This document shows, one piece after another, positions 33,213 through 40,303 of a DNA stretch of 64,000 nt (position 1 is the first letter of the stretch; every line of letters begins with the position of its first letter). Below the pieces are notes generated by a model that was not told where the DNA came from, did no database searches, and was given only the letters and a program-made list of their open reading frames with translations. This DNA is from Sphingomonadales bacterium. GTDB lineage: Bacteria > Pseudomonadota > Alphaproteobacteria > Sphingomonadales > Sphingomonadaceae. Both the position numbers and the translations under genes were made by a program. The stretch covers positions 1 to 64,000 of the forward strand of contig JAIXYT010000005.1 in the NCBI GenBank assembly GCA_027490095.1, given 5' to 3'.

Positions 33213-34604
33213 ATGGCAGACACCCGCCCCCTCTATCTCGGCCTTCGCCTGCGCCGCCTGCGCCGCGAACTCGGCCTCACCCAGCAGGCCATGGCCGGCG
33301 ACCTCGGAATCTCGCCCTCCTACGTCGCCCTCCTCGAACGCGACCAGCGCCCGATGACCGCCGACCTGCTGCTCCGACTCGTGCGCAGCTACAAGCTCGA
33401 CCTCTCCGACATCGCGAGCGAGGACCGCGAAACCTACACCCGCCGCCTCGAAGGCGTGCTGCGCGACCCCCTCTTCGCCGACATCGACCTCCCCGCGCTC
33501 GAGATCGCCGACCTCGCCAACAGCTTTCCCGGCGTCAGCGAGGCCCTGCTCCGGCTGCACGGCGCCTATGTGCGCGAACAGCGCGCGCTCGCCGAGCGCA
33601 ACGCCGGCACCGGCGAGGGCATCGCCGATCCGGTCGGCGAGGCGCGGCGCTGGATCGCAACCCAGCGCAACTATTTCGCCGCCATTGATCTCCGCGCCGA
33701 GGCGCTCGCCGCCGACATCGCAGCCGCAGGGGGTGCCGCCCAATGGCTCGCCCAGAAGCGCAAGGTGAAGGTCCGCTACCTGCCGCCCGACGTGATGATG
33801 AACCTGGTGCGCCGCTATGATCGCCACCACGACCAGCTGCTGATCGACGACACGCTGGACGGCGCCAGCCGCGCCTACCAGATCGCGCTCCACATCGCCT
33901 ACACAGCCCTTGCCGACGAGATCACCCAGGTGATCGAGGCCGCCAACTTCGTCAGCCGCACGACCGCCAACCTCGTCCGCCGCGCGCTGGCGGGCTATGG
34001 CGCGGCCGCGATCATGATGCCCTACGACCGCTTCGCCCGCGCGGTCGAAGAGCGCCGCTACGATGTCGAGGCGCTCAGCCGCCAGTTCGGCACCAGCTTC
34101 GAGCAGACGGCGCACCGGCTGACCACGCTCAACCGTCCCGGCCAGTCCCGCGTGCCCTTCTTCTTCATCCGGCTGGACCAGGCGGGCAATGTCTCGAAAC
34201 GGCTCGACGGTGCGGGCTTTCCCTTCGCTGCCCACGGCGGGGGCTGCCCCCTGTGGAACGTGCACTCCGTCTTCCTCACGCCCGGCCAGATCAACACCCA
34301 GTGGCTCGAGCTCCCCGACGGCCAGCGCTTCTTCTCCATCGCCCGCACGGTCGCCGCGGGCGGCGGTCGTCATGATCGGCCGCGCATCTACCGGGCGGTC
34401 GCGCTTGCCTGCGCCGCCGAGCATGCCTCCGATCTCTGCTATGTGCAGGAAGGCCAGAGCGTGCAGCCCACCCCCATCGGCGTCACCTGTCGGCTGTGCA
34501 ACCGCGCCACCTGCACCGCGCGTTCGGCCCCACCCATCGGGCGCGACGTCCTGCTCGACGACAGCCAGCGCTCGGCCGAACCCTTCACCTTCGGCGGGAG
34601 CTGA
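33213..34604 (+). CDS. RamB-type XRE regulator (short-chain acyl-CoA regulator family)
   Basis: 463 residues. An XRE helix-turn-helix lies at about 5-65 (LGLRLRRLRRELGLTQQAMAGDLGISPSYVALLERDQRPM). The IrrE/ImmA-like peptidase-fold region at about 190-280 has HIAYTALADEI in place of the zinc H-E-x-x-H, so it is a degenerate sensor domain. The C-terminal DUF2083 region ends with a Cys cluster (CRLCNRATCTARSAPPIG). In Mycobacterium and Corynebacterium RamB controls aceA and acetate genes. Here the gene is divergent from aceA with three palindromes between, which strongly suggests the same job. Confidence 0.9.
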   Translation: MADTRPLYLGLRLRRLRRELGLTQQAMAGDLGISPSYVALLERDQRPMTADLLLRLVRSYKLDLSDIASEDRETYTRRLEGVLRDPLFADIDLPALEIADLANSFPGVSEALLRLHGAYVREQRALAERNAGTGEGIADPVGEARRWIATQRNYFAAIDLRAEALAADIAAAGGAAQWLAQKRKVKVRYLPPDVMMNLVRRYDRHHDQLLIDDTLDGASRAYQIALHIAYTALADEITQVIEAANFVSRTTANLVRRALAGYGAAAIMMPYDRFARAVEERRYDVEALSRQFGTSFEQTAHRLTTLNRPGQSRVPFFFIRLDQAGNVSKRLDGAGFPFAAHGGGCPLWNVHSVFLTPGQINTQWLELPDGQRFFSIARTVAAGGGRHDRPRIYRAVALACAAEHASDLCYVQEGQSVQPTPIGVTCRLCNRATCTARSAPPIGRDVLLDDSQRSAEPFTFGGS

Positions 34605-34614
34605 ACCCCCAGGA

Positions 34615-34890
34615 TCAGTGCAGCGTGATCACCCCGTCGACCGCGCGCCATTCCGCCGGCTTGATAAGGTCGCTGTGCGCAACCCGGATGGAATGCAGGG
34701 TCGCCTCGATCTCGCGGCGCCAGTGGTCCAGAAAGCGGGCAAGCTCCGGAAAGGCCGGCGCGAGGTCCCAGGTCTGCCACACGAACTGCTGCAGCAACCT
34801 CGGGTGATCGGGCATCCAGTAGCTGATCTCGGCCGTCAGCAGCCCATAACCTGCCATCTGGCGCCGGAACGCATCATCCACATTCGCCAT
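34615..34890 (-). CDS. usg: Usg family protein
   Basis: 91 residues matching the small Usg family of alphaproteobacteria: GYGLLTAEISYWMPDHPRLLQQFVWQTWDLAPAFPELARFLDHWRREIEA, here cited in part, and ending AEWRAVDGVITLH. It was first noted near trp genes in Caulobacter; function unknown. The ATG at 34890 is preferred because an AGGGAG lies eight bases upstream, whereas the ATG at 34908 has its purine run only two bases away. It is convergent with the RamB-type gene, stops ten bases apart. Confidence 0.88.
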   Translation of the reverse strand: MANVDDAFRRQMAGYGLLTAEISYWMPDHPRLLQQFVWQTWDLAPAFPELARFLDHWRREIEATLHSIRVAHSDLIKPAEWRAVDGVITLH

Positions 34891-35020
34891 CCATTGGTCT
34901 CCCTGCATGTCTCCTCGTCAGGTGGACGGCATGTTTCCATTTCATTTCAGTCTTGGCAAGCAGCTGATTCAAAACAGCTTTCTGGCAGCACTCTGGCCGG
35001 GTGAGTGCCAATTCGCCGCC

Positions 35021-35395
35021 TCAGCGGGCGGCGCGGACCATGTCGACGACATCCGGAAGGCCCCGGCCGAGCGCCACGGCCTCCGCTTCGCGTCCCGACA
35101 GCTTCATGCCGAACATCCGCCAGTCGCCAAGGAAGCTCCACCAGGGCTTCACCCAGGTCGCCGGCTTGTTGTGCTCGAAGCGGAAGTGGCCGAACCAGGC
35201 GCAGGCATAGCCGAACAGGACTCCAGCCGGCACCAGCCACCAGCTGCCCGTGGCGATTGCCCCCAGCAGCATGGCGATGCCGCCTGTCGAGCCGACATAA
35301 TGCACCATGCGATTGCGCGGATCCTGGTGCGCGGCCATGTAGTAGGGCCAGAACTCGGCAAAGCTCTGCGGGATCGGGGGCTGGTTGCTGGTCAT
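35021..35395 (-). CDS. DUF962 / Mpo1-like membrane protein
   Basis: 124 residues. FAEFWPYYMAAHQDPRNRMVHYVGSTGGIAML contains the conserved H-x-x-x-x-N-R-x-x-H of the Mpo1/DUF962 family, followed by VPAGVLFGYACAWFGHFRFEHNKPATW with a second His group and PWWSFLGDWRMFGM. Yeast Mpo1 is an iron-dependent 2-hydroxy fatty acid dioxygenase; the bacterial role is unproven. Two to three membrane segments. It lies 17 bases downstream of the aminotransferase gene on the same strand, so it could belong to that transcript. Confidence 0.88.
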   Translation of the reverse strand: MTSNQPPIPQSFAEFWPYYMAAHQDPRNRMVHYVGSTGGIAMLLGAIATGSWWLVPAGVLFGYACAWFGHFRFEHNKPATWVKPWWSFLGDWRMFGMKLSGREAEAVALGRGLPDVVDMVRAAR

Positions 35396-35412
35396 GGCGT
35401 CAGCCTAGCCGA

Positions 35413-36591
35413 TCAGGCCCGCGCGATGAAGTCCGCGATCCGGTCGAACGCCCGGTCCAGCGTTTCCATCTCGGGGGTCAGGCTGATCCGCACATGCCCG
35501 CGCCCGCCGGGGCCGAAGCCGCTTCCCGGAACAACGGCAACCTTCGCCTCGTCCAGCAGCCGCCGTGCCAGCGCCTGGTCGTCGGGTTCCACGCCCCGGC
35601 AATCGACCATCACGAACATGCCGCCCACCGGCATGGCGGCGCTCAACCCCTGCAGGGCATTGGCGCGGGCCACCACGCGGGCCGCCCGGTCGCGAAAGGC
35701 CTGGCGATAGGGGGCAAGCTCGGCCTCCGGCAGGCCAAGCGCCACGACCGCTGCGTCCTGGATGAACTGGCTGACCCCGAACAGCGCGGCAGCGCTCCAG
35801 TCGCCGAGCGCTGCGATCAGCTGCTCGGGCGCAACGGCCCACCCCACCCGATAGCCGGTCATGGCATGGCTTTTCGAAAGGCTGTTCACCGAAACGGTCC
35901 GGCCGGCGGGGCCGTGCTGCCAGGCCCGCACATCCTGCCCATCGAAGCGGAAATGCGCATAGACCTCGTCGACGACCAGCCACAGGTCGTGGCGCTCGGC
36001 AAGCGCGGCAAGTGCCCGGTAGTCGGCCGCCGTCAGCGCCGTGCCGCTCGGGTTCGCCGGGCTGTTCAGGAACAGGCAGCGGGTCCGGGGCGTGATGGCG
36101 GCCGCAATGGCCGCGACATCGGTCGTCAGATCGTCGCGGGCCGGCACCAGCACGGCAGACGCCCCGGTCGCAGCGACGACACCCGGATAGGTCGCGTAAT
36201 AGGGGTCCGACAGGATCACCTCGTCGCCGTCGCCCACCAGCAGGGTCAGCACGGCAAGCCCTGCATGCTGGGCGCCAGGCATCACCATCACATTGCCGGG
36301 TGCGCAGCCCTCGGCCGCGGCGATCGCAGCCCTCAGCGCCGGCTCGCCGTGGAGCGGCGTGTAGTGGGTGCGGCCGGCGTTCACGGCCGCCGTCGTCGCC
36401 TCGACGATCCGGTGGTGCGGCGGGCAGACCGGGTCCCCCAGCGTCAGCAGCAGGATCTCCTCGCCGCCGGCCACCCGCCGCAGTGCTTCGTCGGCAATCG
36501 CCCAGCTGCTCGCCTGGCCCACGGCGTGCAGCCGCTGCGCCCGGGGCGACAGCGCCGGGCCGCGCGCCAGGATGCGCGCCTCAGCCGGCAT
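35413..36591 (-). CDS. Class I/II PLP-dependent aminotransferase
   Basis: 392 residues with the fold type I layout. LTLGDPVCPPH near residue 50, the THYTPLHGEPALRAAIA substrate loop, NVMVMPGAQHAGLAVLTLL, DPYYATYPGV, NSPANPSGTAL, VVDEVYAHF with the PLP-ring Asp, and the Schiff-base Lys in SLSKSHAMTGYRVGW near residue 235. The C-terminal Arg is in GHVRISLTPE. The amino donor is not clear, though aspartate/alanine-like enzymes are closest. It overlaps the upstream RidA gene by 11 bases; RidA removes reactive imines released by PLP enzymes, so the pairing makes sense. Confidence 0.92.
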   Translation of the reverse strand: MPAEARILARGPALSPRAQRLHAVGQASSWAIADEALRRVAGGEEILLLTLGDPVCPPHHRIVEATTAAVNAGRTHYTPLHGEPALRAAIAAAEGCAPGNVMVMPGAQHAGLAVLTLLVGDGDEVILSDPYYATYPGVVAATGASAVLVPARDDLTTDVAAIAAAITPRTRCLFLNSPANPSGTALTAADYRALAALAERHDLWLVVDEVYAHFRFDGQDVRAWQHGPAGRTVSVNSLSKSHAMTGYRVGWAVAPEQLIAALGDWSAAALFGVSQFIQDAAVVALGLPEAELAPYRQAFRDRAARVVARANALQGLSAAMPVGGMFVMVDCRGVEPDDQALARRLLDEAKVAVVPGSGFGPGGRGHVRISLTPEMETLDRAFDRIADFIARA

Positions 36592-36985
36592 CGGAAACCT
36601 CCGCTTCGGCTTCTATCTCGACCCGCCACTCGGGGCGCAGGAGCACGGCGCCCGCCAGCATGGTGGAGGCCGGGCGGATGCTGCCAAACAGCTTGCCGTG
36701 CGCGCGGCCCACAGCCGCGGCGTCCGCCGGGTCGACCAGGAACATGCGGGTCCGCACCACATCGGCCGCCGTGCCGCCCAACGCTTCGACCGCCTCCACG
36801 ATGATCTTCAGGCAGCGGGCGGCCTGGGCCTCGGCATCGCCCGGCGTGCTGCTGCCGTCGGGCTCCACCGGGGCCGTGCCCGACACGAGGATCCGGGTCC
36901 CGATCCGAACCGCGCGGGAAAAGCCGATGCTTGCCTCGAACGGCGAACCGGAGGAATGGGTGGTGCGGGGACGTGGGGCTGACAT
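36581..36985 (-). CDS. RidA family protein
   Basis: 134 residues of the YjgF/YER057c/UK114 fold. GFSRAVRIGTRILVSGTAPVEPDG, then DAEAQAARCLKIIVEAVEALGG, the catalytic-region VVRTRMFLVDPADAAAVG, and PASTMLAGAVLLRPEWRVEIEAEAEV, where R near residue 103 is usually the acid-binding Arg and the terminal E is conserved. Archetypal RidA hydrolyses 2-aminoacrylate and related imines; subgroup assignment is not possible here. It is translated first, overlapping the aminotransferase start. Confidence 0.9.
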   Translation of the reverse strand: MSAPRPRTTHSSGSPFEASIGFSRAVRIGTRILVSGTAPVEPDGSSTPGDAEAQAARCLKIIVEAVEALGGTAADVVRTRMFLVDPADAAAVGRAHGKLFGSIRPASTMLAGAVLLRPEWRVEIEAEAEVSDAG

Positions 36986-37028
36986 GCCCGCGGCCTTAGC
37001 TCCTGCCGAGCCCTGAGGAAAGCAGCCG

Positions 37029-37469
37029 ATGCCGAATGCCGATCTCGTCTTCAAGGTCGCCAACTGGATCGTCCTCGTGGGCTGGCTGGCGCTTGTGCTC
37101 GCGCCGCTCCGCCGCGAGGCACTGGTGCTGGTCGCCCGCCTTGCGGCTGCCTCCGTCGCCGCAATCTATGTCATCCTTCTGGCCCGCGGGATCTCCATGG
37201 GCCCCGGCCTGCCGCAGGGTGCCGGCTTTTCCACCCTCGACGGCGTCGTGGCGCTGCTCTCCCGCCGGGAGGCGATCCTGGGCGGCTGGGTGCATTTCCT
37301 GGCGTTCGACCTGTTCGTCGGCAGCTGGATGGCCGAAGACGCCCCGAAGGCTGGCGTGCCGCACTGGCTGCTGGTTCCCCTGCTTGGCCTCACCCTGATG
37401 GCCGGCCCGGCCGGGCTGCTCGCCTATCTGGTCGCGGCGGCTGCGTTCCGGGCGCGCAAGAGGCGCTGA
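37029..37469 (+). CDS. ABA4-like (DUF4281) membrane protein
   Basis: 146 residues, four membrane segments: FKVANWIVLVGWLALVLAPL, VARLAAASVAAIYVILLA, a re-entrant-looking HFLAFDLFVGSWMAEDA and PLLGLTLMAGPAGLLAYLV. The WVHFLAFDLFVGSWM motif is diagnostic for the DUF4281 family, whose plant member ABA4 is needed for neoxanthin formation. Bacterial members are common in carotenoid-producing sphingomonads but uncharacterised. It is divergent from RidA. Confidence 0.88.
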   Translation: MPNADLVFKVANWIVLVGWLALVLAPLRREALVLVARLAAASVAAIYVILLARGISMGPGLPQGAGFSTLDGVVALLSRREAILGGWVHFLAFDLFVGSWMAEDAPKAGVPHWLLVPLLGLTLMAGPAGLLAYLVAAAAFRARKRR

Positions 37470-37804
37470 TGCGGCCTGACACGCCCCGGAGCGGTGAAGG
37501 GAACCACAAAATTCTCCCTAAGCTCTGATAAACATAGTTTATCTTCGAGGGGTTTTCGAGCATACCCCCAACAATCACCGCCCAAAACGTGCCGCTCTGG
37601 CGCGGTCAGCCGAGACGCCGTTAGGCGCACGGATCCAAATACATGAACGAGCGTGGAACCTCAAAACTGTCTGATCTTCGCCCGCAACGCGGTCGCAAGA
37701 AGGGCTGATGCATGTACCCGAAAGCAGTCGTTCAGAGCCCCGACTGACGTGGCCGGAAGCCGATCGGCAGATTCGAGTTGCTTGTTGCACGCGAATGCGA
37801 AAGC
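37470..37804. other. Gene-free gap with an AT-rich palindrome
   Basis: 335 bases without a convincing gene. AT-richer than its surroundings. It holds the perfect palindrome GATAAAC-ATA-GTTTATC at 37526-37542 and a GGGGGTATG on the minus strand at 37561-37569, the same string found beyond tRNA-Gly at 51478-51486. Confidence 0.6.
37526..37542. promoter_or_regulatory. AT-rich perfect palindrome
   Basis: GATAAAC-ATA-GTTTATC, 7-bp arms. It stands out in GC-rich DNA and resembles an operator or recombination half-site pair; no adjacent start codon is close enough to assign a target. Confidence 0.5.
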
Positions 37805-38533
37805 CTAATCGTCGCATCCACTCGTGCAGACCGCGCTTCCGAAGGCCTTGCTGAGGTCCTGGGTCACAGTTCCGCTGAAGACGCCAGTTGCGCCATCCTC
37901 GGCAAGGCGACCCTGAACGCGCAGATTGCGGGAAAGCGTCCCGCTGAAGGTGCCCGTCCCCCCGTCCCCCGTGCTGTATCCGCCGGCGACCGTTCGACCG
38001 TTGCGGGTGCCGCCGTAGGTAACGTCTTCGCCGTCTACCGCGCCCGAGAAGACCGTCGGCAGGTTTGCGAAGTCGCCAGGCAAAATTCCCGGAAAGCGTT
38101 CCGAAATGAGGTCGCGGAGCTTGTCGGCATTCCAGCCCAGAAGAACGCCCGCGGTCAGCACGGTTCCACAGGCCGGGTTCAGTATGCAGGCGGTGAGCCC
38201 AAAGATCGCAGCGAACTCGGCGACCTTCTCGCCACTCGGCACCTTGAACTTGCCAGCGATGGCGCTGGCTGCATCGCCGATGGAATCCAGCCAGCTTTCC
38301 CCGCTGCCTCCGACCTCCCGGATCACCTCCAGTCCCCCACCGGCCAGTCCCGGGTAGGAATCCTCTGCCAGGGTGCCGTCGGGATTGGTGCCGGCGAGAT
38401 AGCCGAGGGTGTCGTCGATTACCGCCTCGCCGCCTTCCGCCGCAGCGTCGGCGCTGTGGGCAGCCGCCGCCTGTGGCGTCAGCAGAAACAGGGCGGCGCA
38501 GGCCAGCAAGGCTGCTCTAGAGGATCCCGGCAT
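37805..38533 (-). CDS. Secreted protein of unknown function with C-terminal Cys pair
   Basis: 242 residues. Start chosen at the ATG at 38533 because AAGGAG lies six bases upstream; a TTG at 38548 is in frame. Signal peptide ALLACAALFLLTPQAAAAHS. The middle has a hydrophobic helix with two Cys (FGLTACILNPACGTVLTAGVLLGW). The C-terminus carries two imperfect repeats of T-G-x-F-S-G-T (GTGTFSGTLSRNL, TGVFSGTVTQDL) after a Gly-rich stretch and ends CTSGCDD. No family recognised. It is the third gene of a leftward three-gene locus, its start within the end of gene two (17-base overlap). Confidence 0.72.
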   Translation of the reverse strand: MPGSSRAALLACAALFLLTPQAAAAHSADAAAEGGEAVIDDTLGYLAGTNPDGTLAEDSYPGLAGGGLEVIREVGGSGESWLDSIGDAASAIAGKFKVPSGEKVAEFAAIFGLTACILNPACGTVLTAGVLLGWNADKLRDLISERFPGILPGDFANLPTVFSGAVDGEDVTYGGTRNGRTVAGGYSTGDGGTGTFSGTLSRNLRVQGRLAEDGATGVFSGTVTQDLSKAFGSAVCTSGCDD

Positions 38534-39206
38534 CATAAGCTCCTTCAAACTGCCAGCTGCCGTTGGGCAAGTTGCGATACTGGGCCAGCAGGCGCCGCGG
38601 CGAAAGCGGCTCCCCGATCACCAGCACGGTCATCTGGTCGGACCTGATCGCCGACAGCAGCACGGGGTTGCGGACCGCGGGCTGCAGGCGCTTCCTGGAC
38701 TGCTCGGTGATCTTTCGCGTCCGCTCGTCCAGTTTTGCATCGGCCGGTATCAGGGTCCTCGTTGCAAGCAGGGATACCGCATGCCGGGAAATGGCGCCCA
38801 GTTTCTGCGCATCGGCCTGGAAGCCGTCGCCATAGGCAGCCGCGATGCGGCCTTCGCAATCGCCCGCGCCGCCCGGAGGCGCGGCGCTCAGCCGGCTGAG
38901 GTCCCCCCAGGCCTGCCGCGCGACGTAGGGCGCGTTCACCCGGGCCCGCGGCCCCGACGCTGCCACCAGCGTCTGTGTCGACGTACCGGCTTTGCCAGCC
39001 GGCACCACGAGGGCGCAGCGTGTCGCGAAATCATAAAAGATCGTGCGCGTGCCGTCGGCTGTTTCGACAAAGGCTGCGGCCGACAGGAAGCGGTCGGCCA
39101 CGGGCTTCGGCAGGTCGCCGACGCGAGCAAAGCCCGGATCGGCCGGGGCGGCGCCGGCCGGGGCGCCAAGCAGAACAGCCGCCAGCAAGGGGGTCAAAAG
39201 CTTCAC
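38517..39206 (-). CDS. Secreted protein of unknown function
   Basis: 229 residues from a GTG start at 39206 that overlaps the stop of the preceding gene (GTGA). Signal peptide MKLLTPLLAAVLLGAPAGA. The mature protein begins APADPGFARVGDLPKP and shows an alternating alpha/beta pattern (TADGTRTIFYDFATRCALVVP, AYVARQAW-like segments) with two cysteines (ATRCALV, AGDCEGRI) that may pair in the periplasm. The C-terminal part (LLSAIRSDQMTVLVIGEPLSPRRLLAQYR) reads like a small globular domain. No family recognised. Translationally coupled to both neighbours. Confidence 0.72.
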   Translation of the reverse strand: MKLLTPLLAAVLLGAPAGAAPADPGFARVGDLPKPVADRFLSAAAFVETADGTRTIFYDFATRCALVVPAGKAGTSTQTLVAASGPRARVNAPYVARQAWGDLSRLSAAPPGGAGDCEGRIAAAYGDGFQADAQKLGAISRHAVSLLATRTLIPADAKLDERTRKITEQSRKRLQPAVRNPVLLSAIRSDQMTVLVIGEPLSPRRLLAQYRNLPNGSWQFEGAYDAGIL

Positions 39207-40129
39207 GATCCGAACCTCCAGCGAAGAAATGGGCCACCGCGCACATCCCAGAAGCGGTAGTTTGCGTCCGTCGACCAGTTTGCCGTCGGCTCGGCGGCAA
39301 TGCCGATCTCGAGCCGGCCTGTATGCCAGGCAGCAGCAAGGCGGAAGGTGCCCTGATAGTCGCGCCGGTTGCCCTGGCCCAGCGCGATTTCCTCGGCCGT
39401 GTCGTACCAGCGAACATAGCCGCGCGGGCCGAGCGAAATCCGAAACTTGCTGCCGCCCTCATAGGAGAATCCGCCGCCGACCTGCACATAGCGGGCAAGA
39501 TCGATGGCCTTGCCGCGCGGTGCAATGACATGGGCCGACCATCTGGTGCCGCTGCCGCTCCAAGGGTCCCCAGTGAAAGCCGAGACCACGCCGATCGGCG
39601 CGCAATAGTTGTAGTATTCGCGAAAGGAATCCCCGTCCCGCTGGCTGGTGCAGGATACGGCGCCGAGCAGGCTGAGTCGTTTCGAGACCCGCAAGTTCAC
39701 ACCTGCAGACCCGGTGAACTGTGCGAATGACAGGAAGCTGTTTTCAAAGAAGCTGGTGTGCGCGGCCTCGGCGCGGACGAACAGGGTGGCACTGTCGGAG
39801 ACCTGGTAACCAAGGCCGACCGAAACACCCTTCAGCCACACCGTGTCCGCCACTGCCGGCAACTCCAGGCCGCCGGGCAGATTGCTCAGGCTGAGCGCAT
39901 TGCTGTTGCGCTCCAGCGACGTGAAGGCATCCCCGAAGAAGATCGGCCCCTGCGTACGCGGCGCTTGCGAGCGTGGCGCATCCGCGAAATTGTCGATCGT
40001 GACCGCCGGCTGGTCGTCCGGCTGAATTGTCTGCGCGCAGACTGGCGAACTGCATGCGGCCATCCAGGCCGCCGCGATCCCGACGGACCAGATCTGCGTG
40101 CGTGCGCCGGATATGCCGGTCGGCTGCAT
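39203..40129 (-). CDS. Outer-membrane beta-barrel protein, unknown family
   Basis: 308 residues with a signal peptide ending near TSSPVCAQ. A short Pro/Asp-rich segment is followed by regularly alternating amphipathic strands with aromatic girdles (KGVSVGLGYQVSDSATLFVRAEAA, FAQFTGSAGVNLRVSKRLSLLGAVS, YVQVGGGFSYEGGSKFRISLGPRGYVRWYD, GTFRLAAAWHTGRLEIGIAAEP), ending GPFLRWRFGS. It looks like a 12- to 14-strand barrel. First gene of the three-gene locus; an AAAGGG lies at good distance from the ATG at 40129. Divergent from the LuxR/hydrolase regulator with a 174-base gap. Confidence 0.75.
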   Translation of the reverse strand: MQPTGISGARTQIWSVGIAAAWMAACSSPVCAQTIQPDDQPAVTIDNFADAPRSQAPRTQGPIFFGDAFTSLERNSNALSLSNLPGGLELPAVADTVWLKGVSVGLGYQVSDSATLFVRAEAAHTSFFENSFLSFAQFTGSAGVNLRVSKRLSLLGAVSCTSQRDGDSFREYYNYCAPIGVVSAFTGDPWSGSGTRWSAHVIAPRGKAIDLARYVQVGGGFSYEGGSKFRISLGPRGYVRWYDTAEEIALGQGNRRDYQGTFRLAAAWHTGRLEIGIAAEPTANWSTDANYRFWDVRGGPFLRWRFGS

Positions 40130-40303
40130 CCCTTACCCTTTCGTTCGGGCCGCCGATTGCAGCCTCGTCACCTTATTGCCGGGCTGAATTGGCGCGCCCA
40201 TCGCCATTTGTAGGGTCGACAGGTTAATGGGCTGCCGAAGCTCTGGACGTGCAGGCTCGAATGCTCCACCGATCCGCATGTTGCGGCACCGGGGAGGTCG
40301 GAG

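Noticed and set aside
37390-37817. Short minus-strand frames in the 37.5-37.8 kb gap
   Set aside because: 60-80 codons, overlapping the ABA4-like gene or each other, with no hydrophobic or domain pattern; treated as non-coding.
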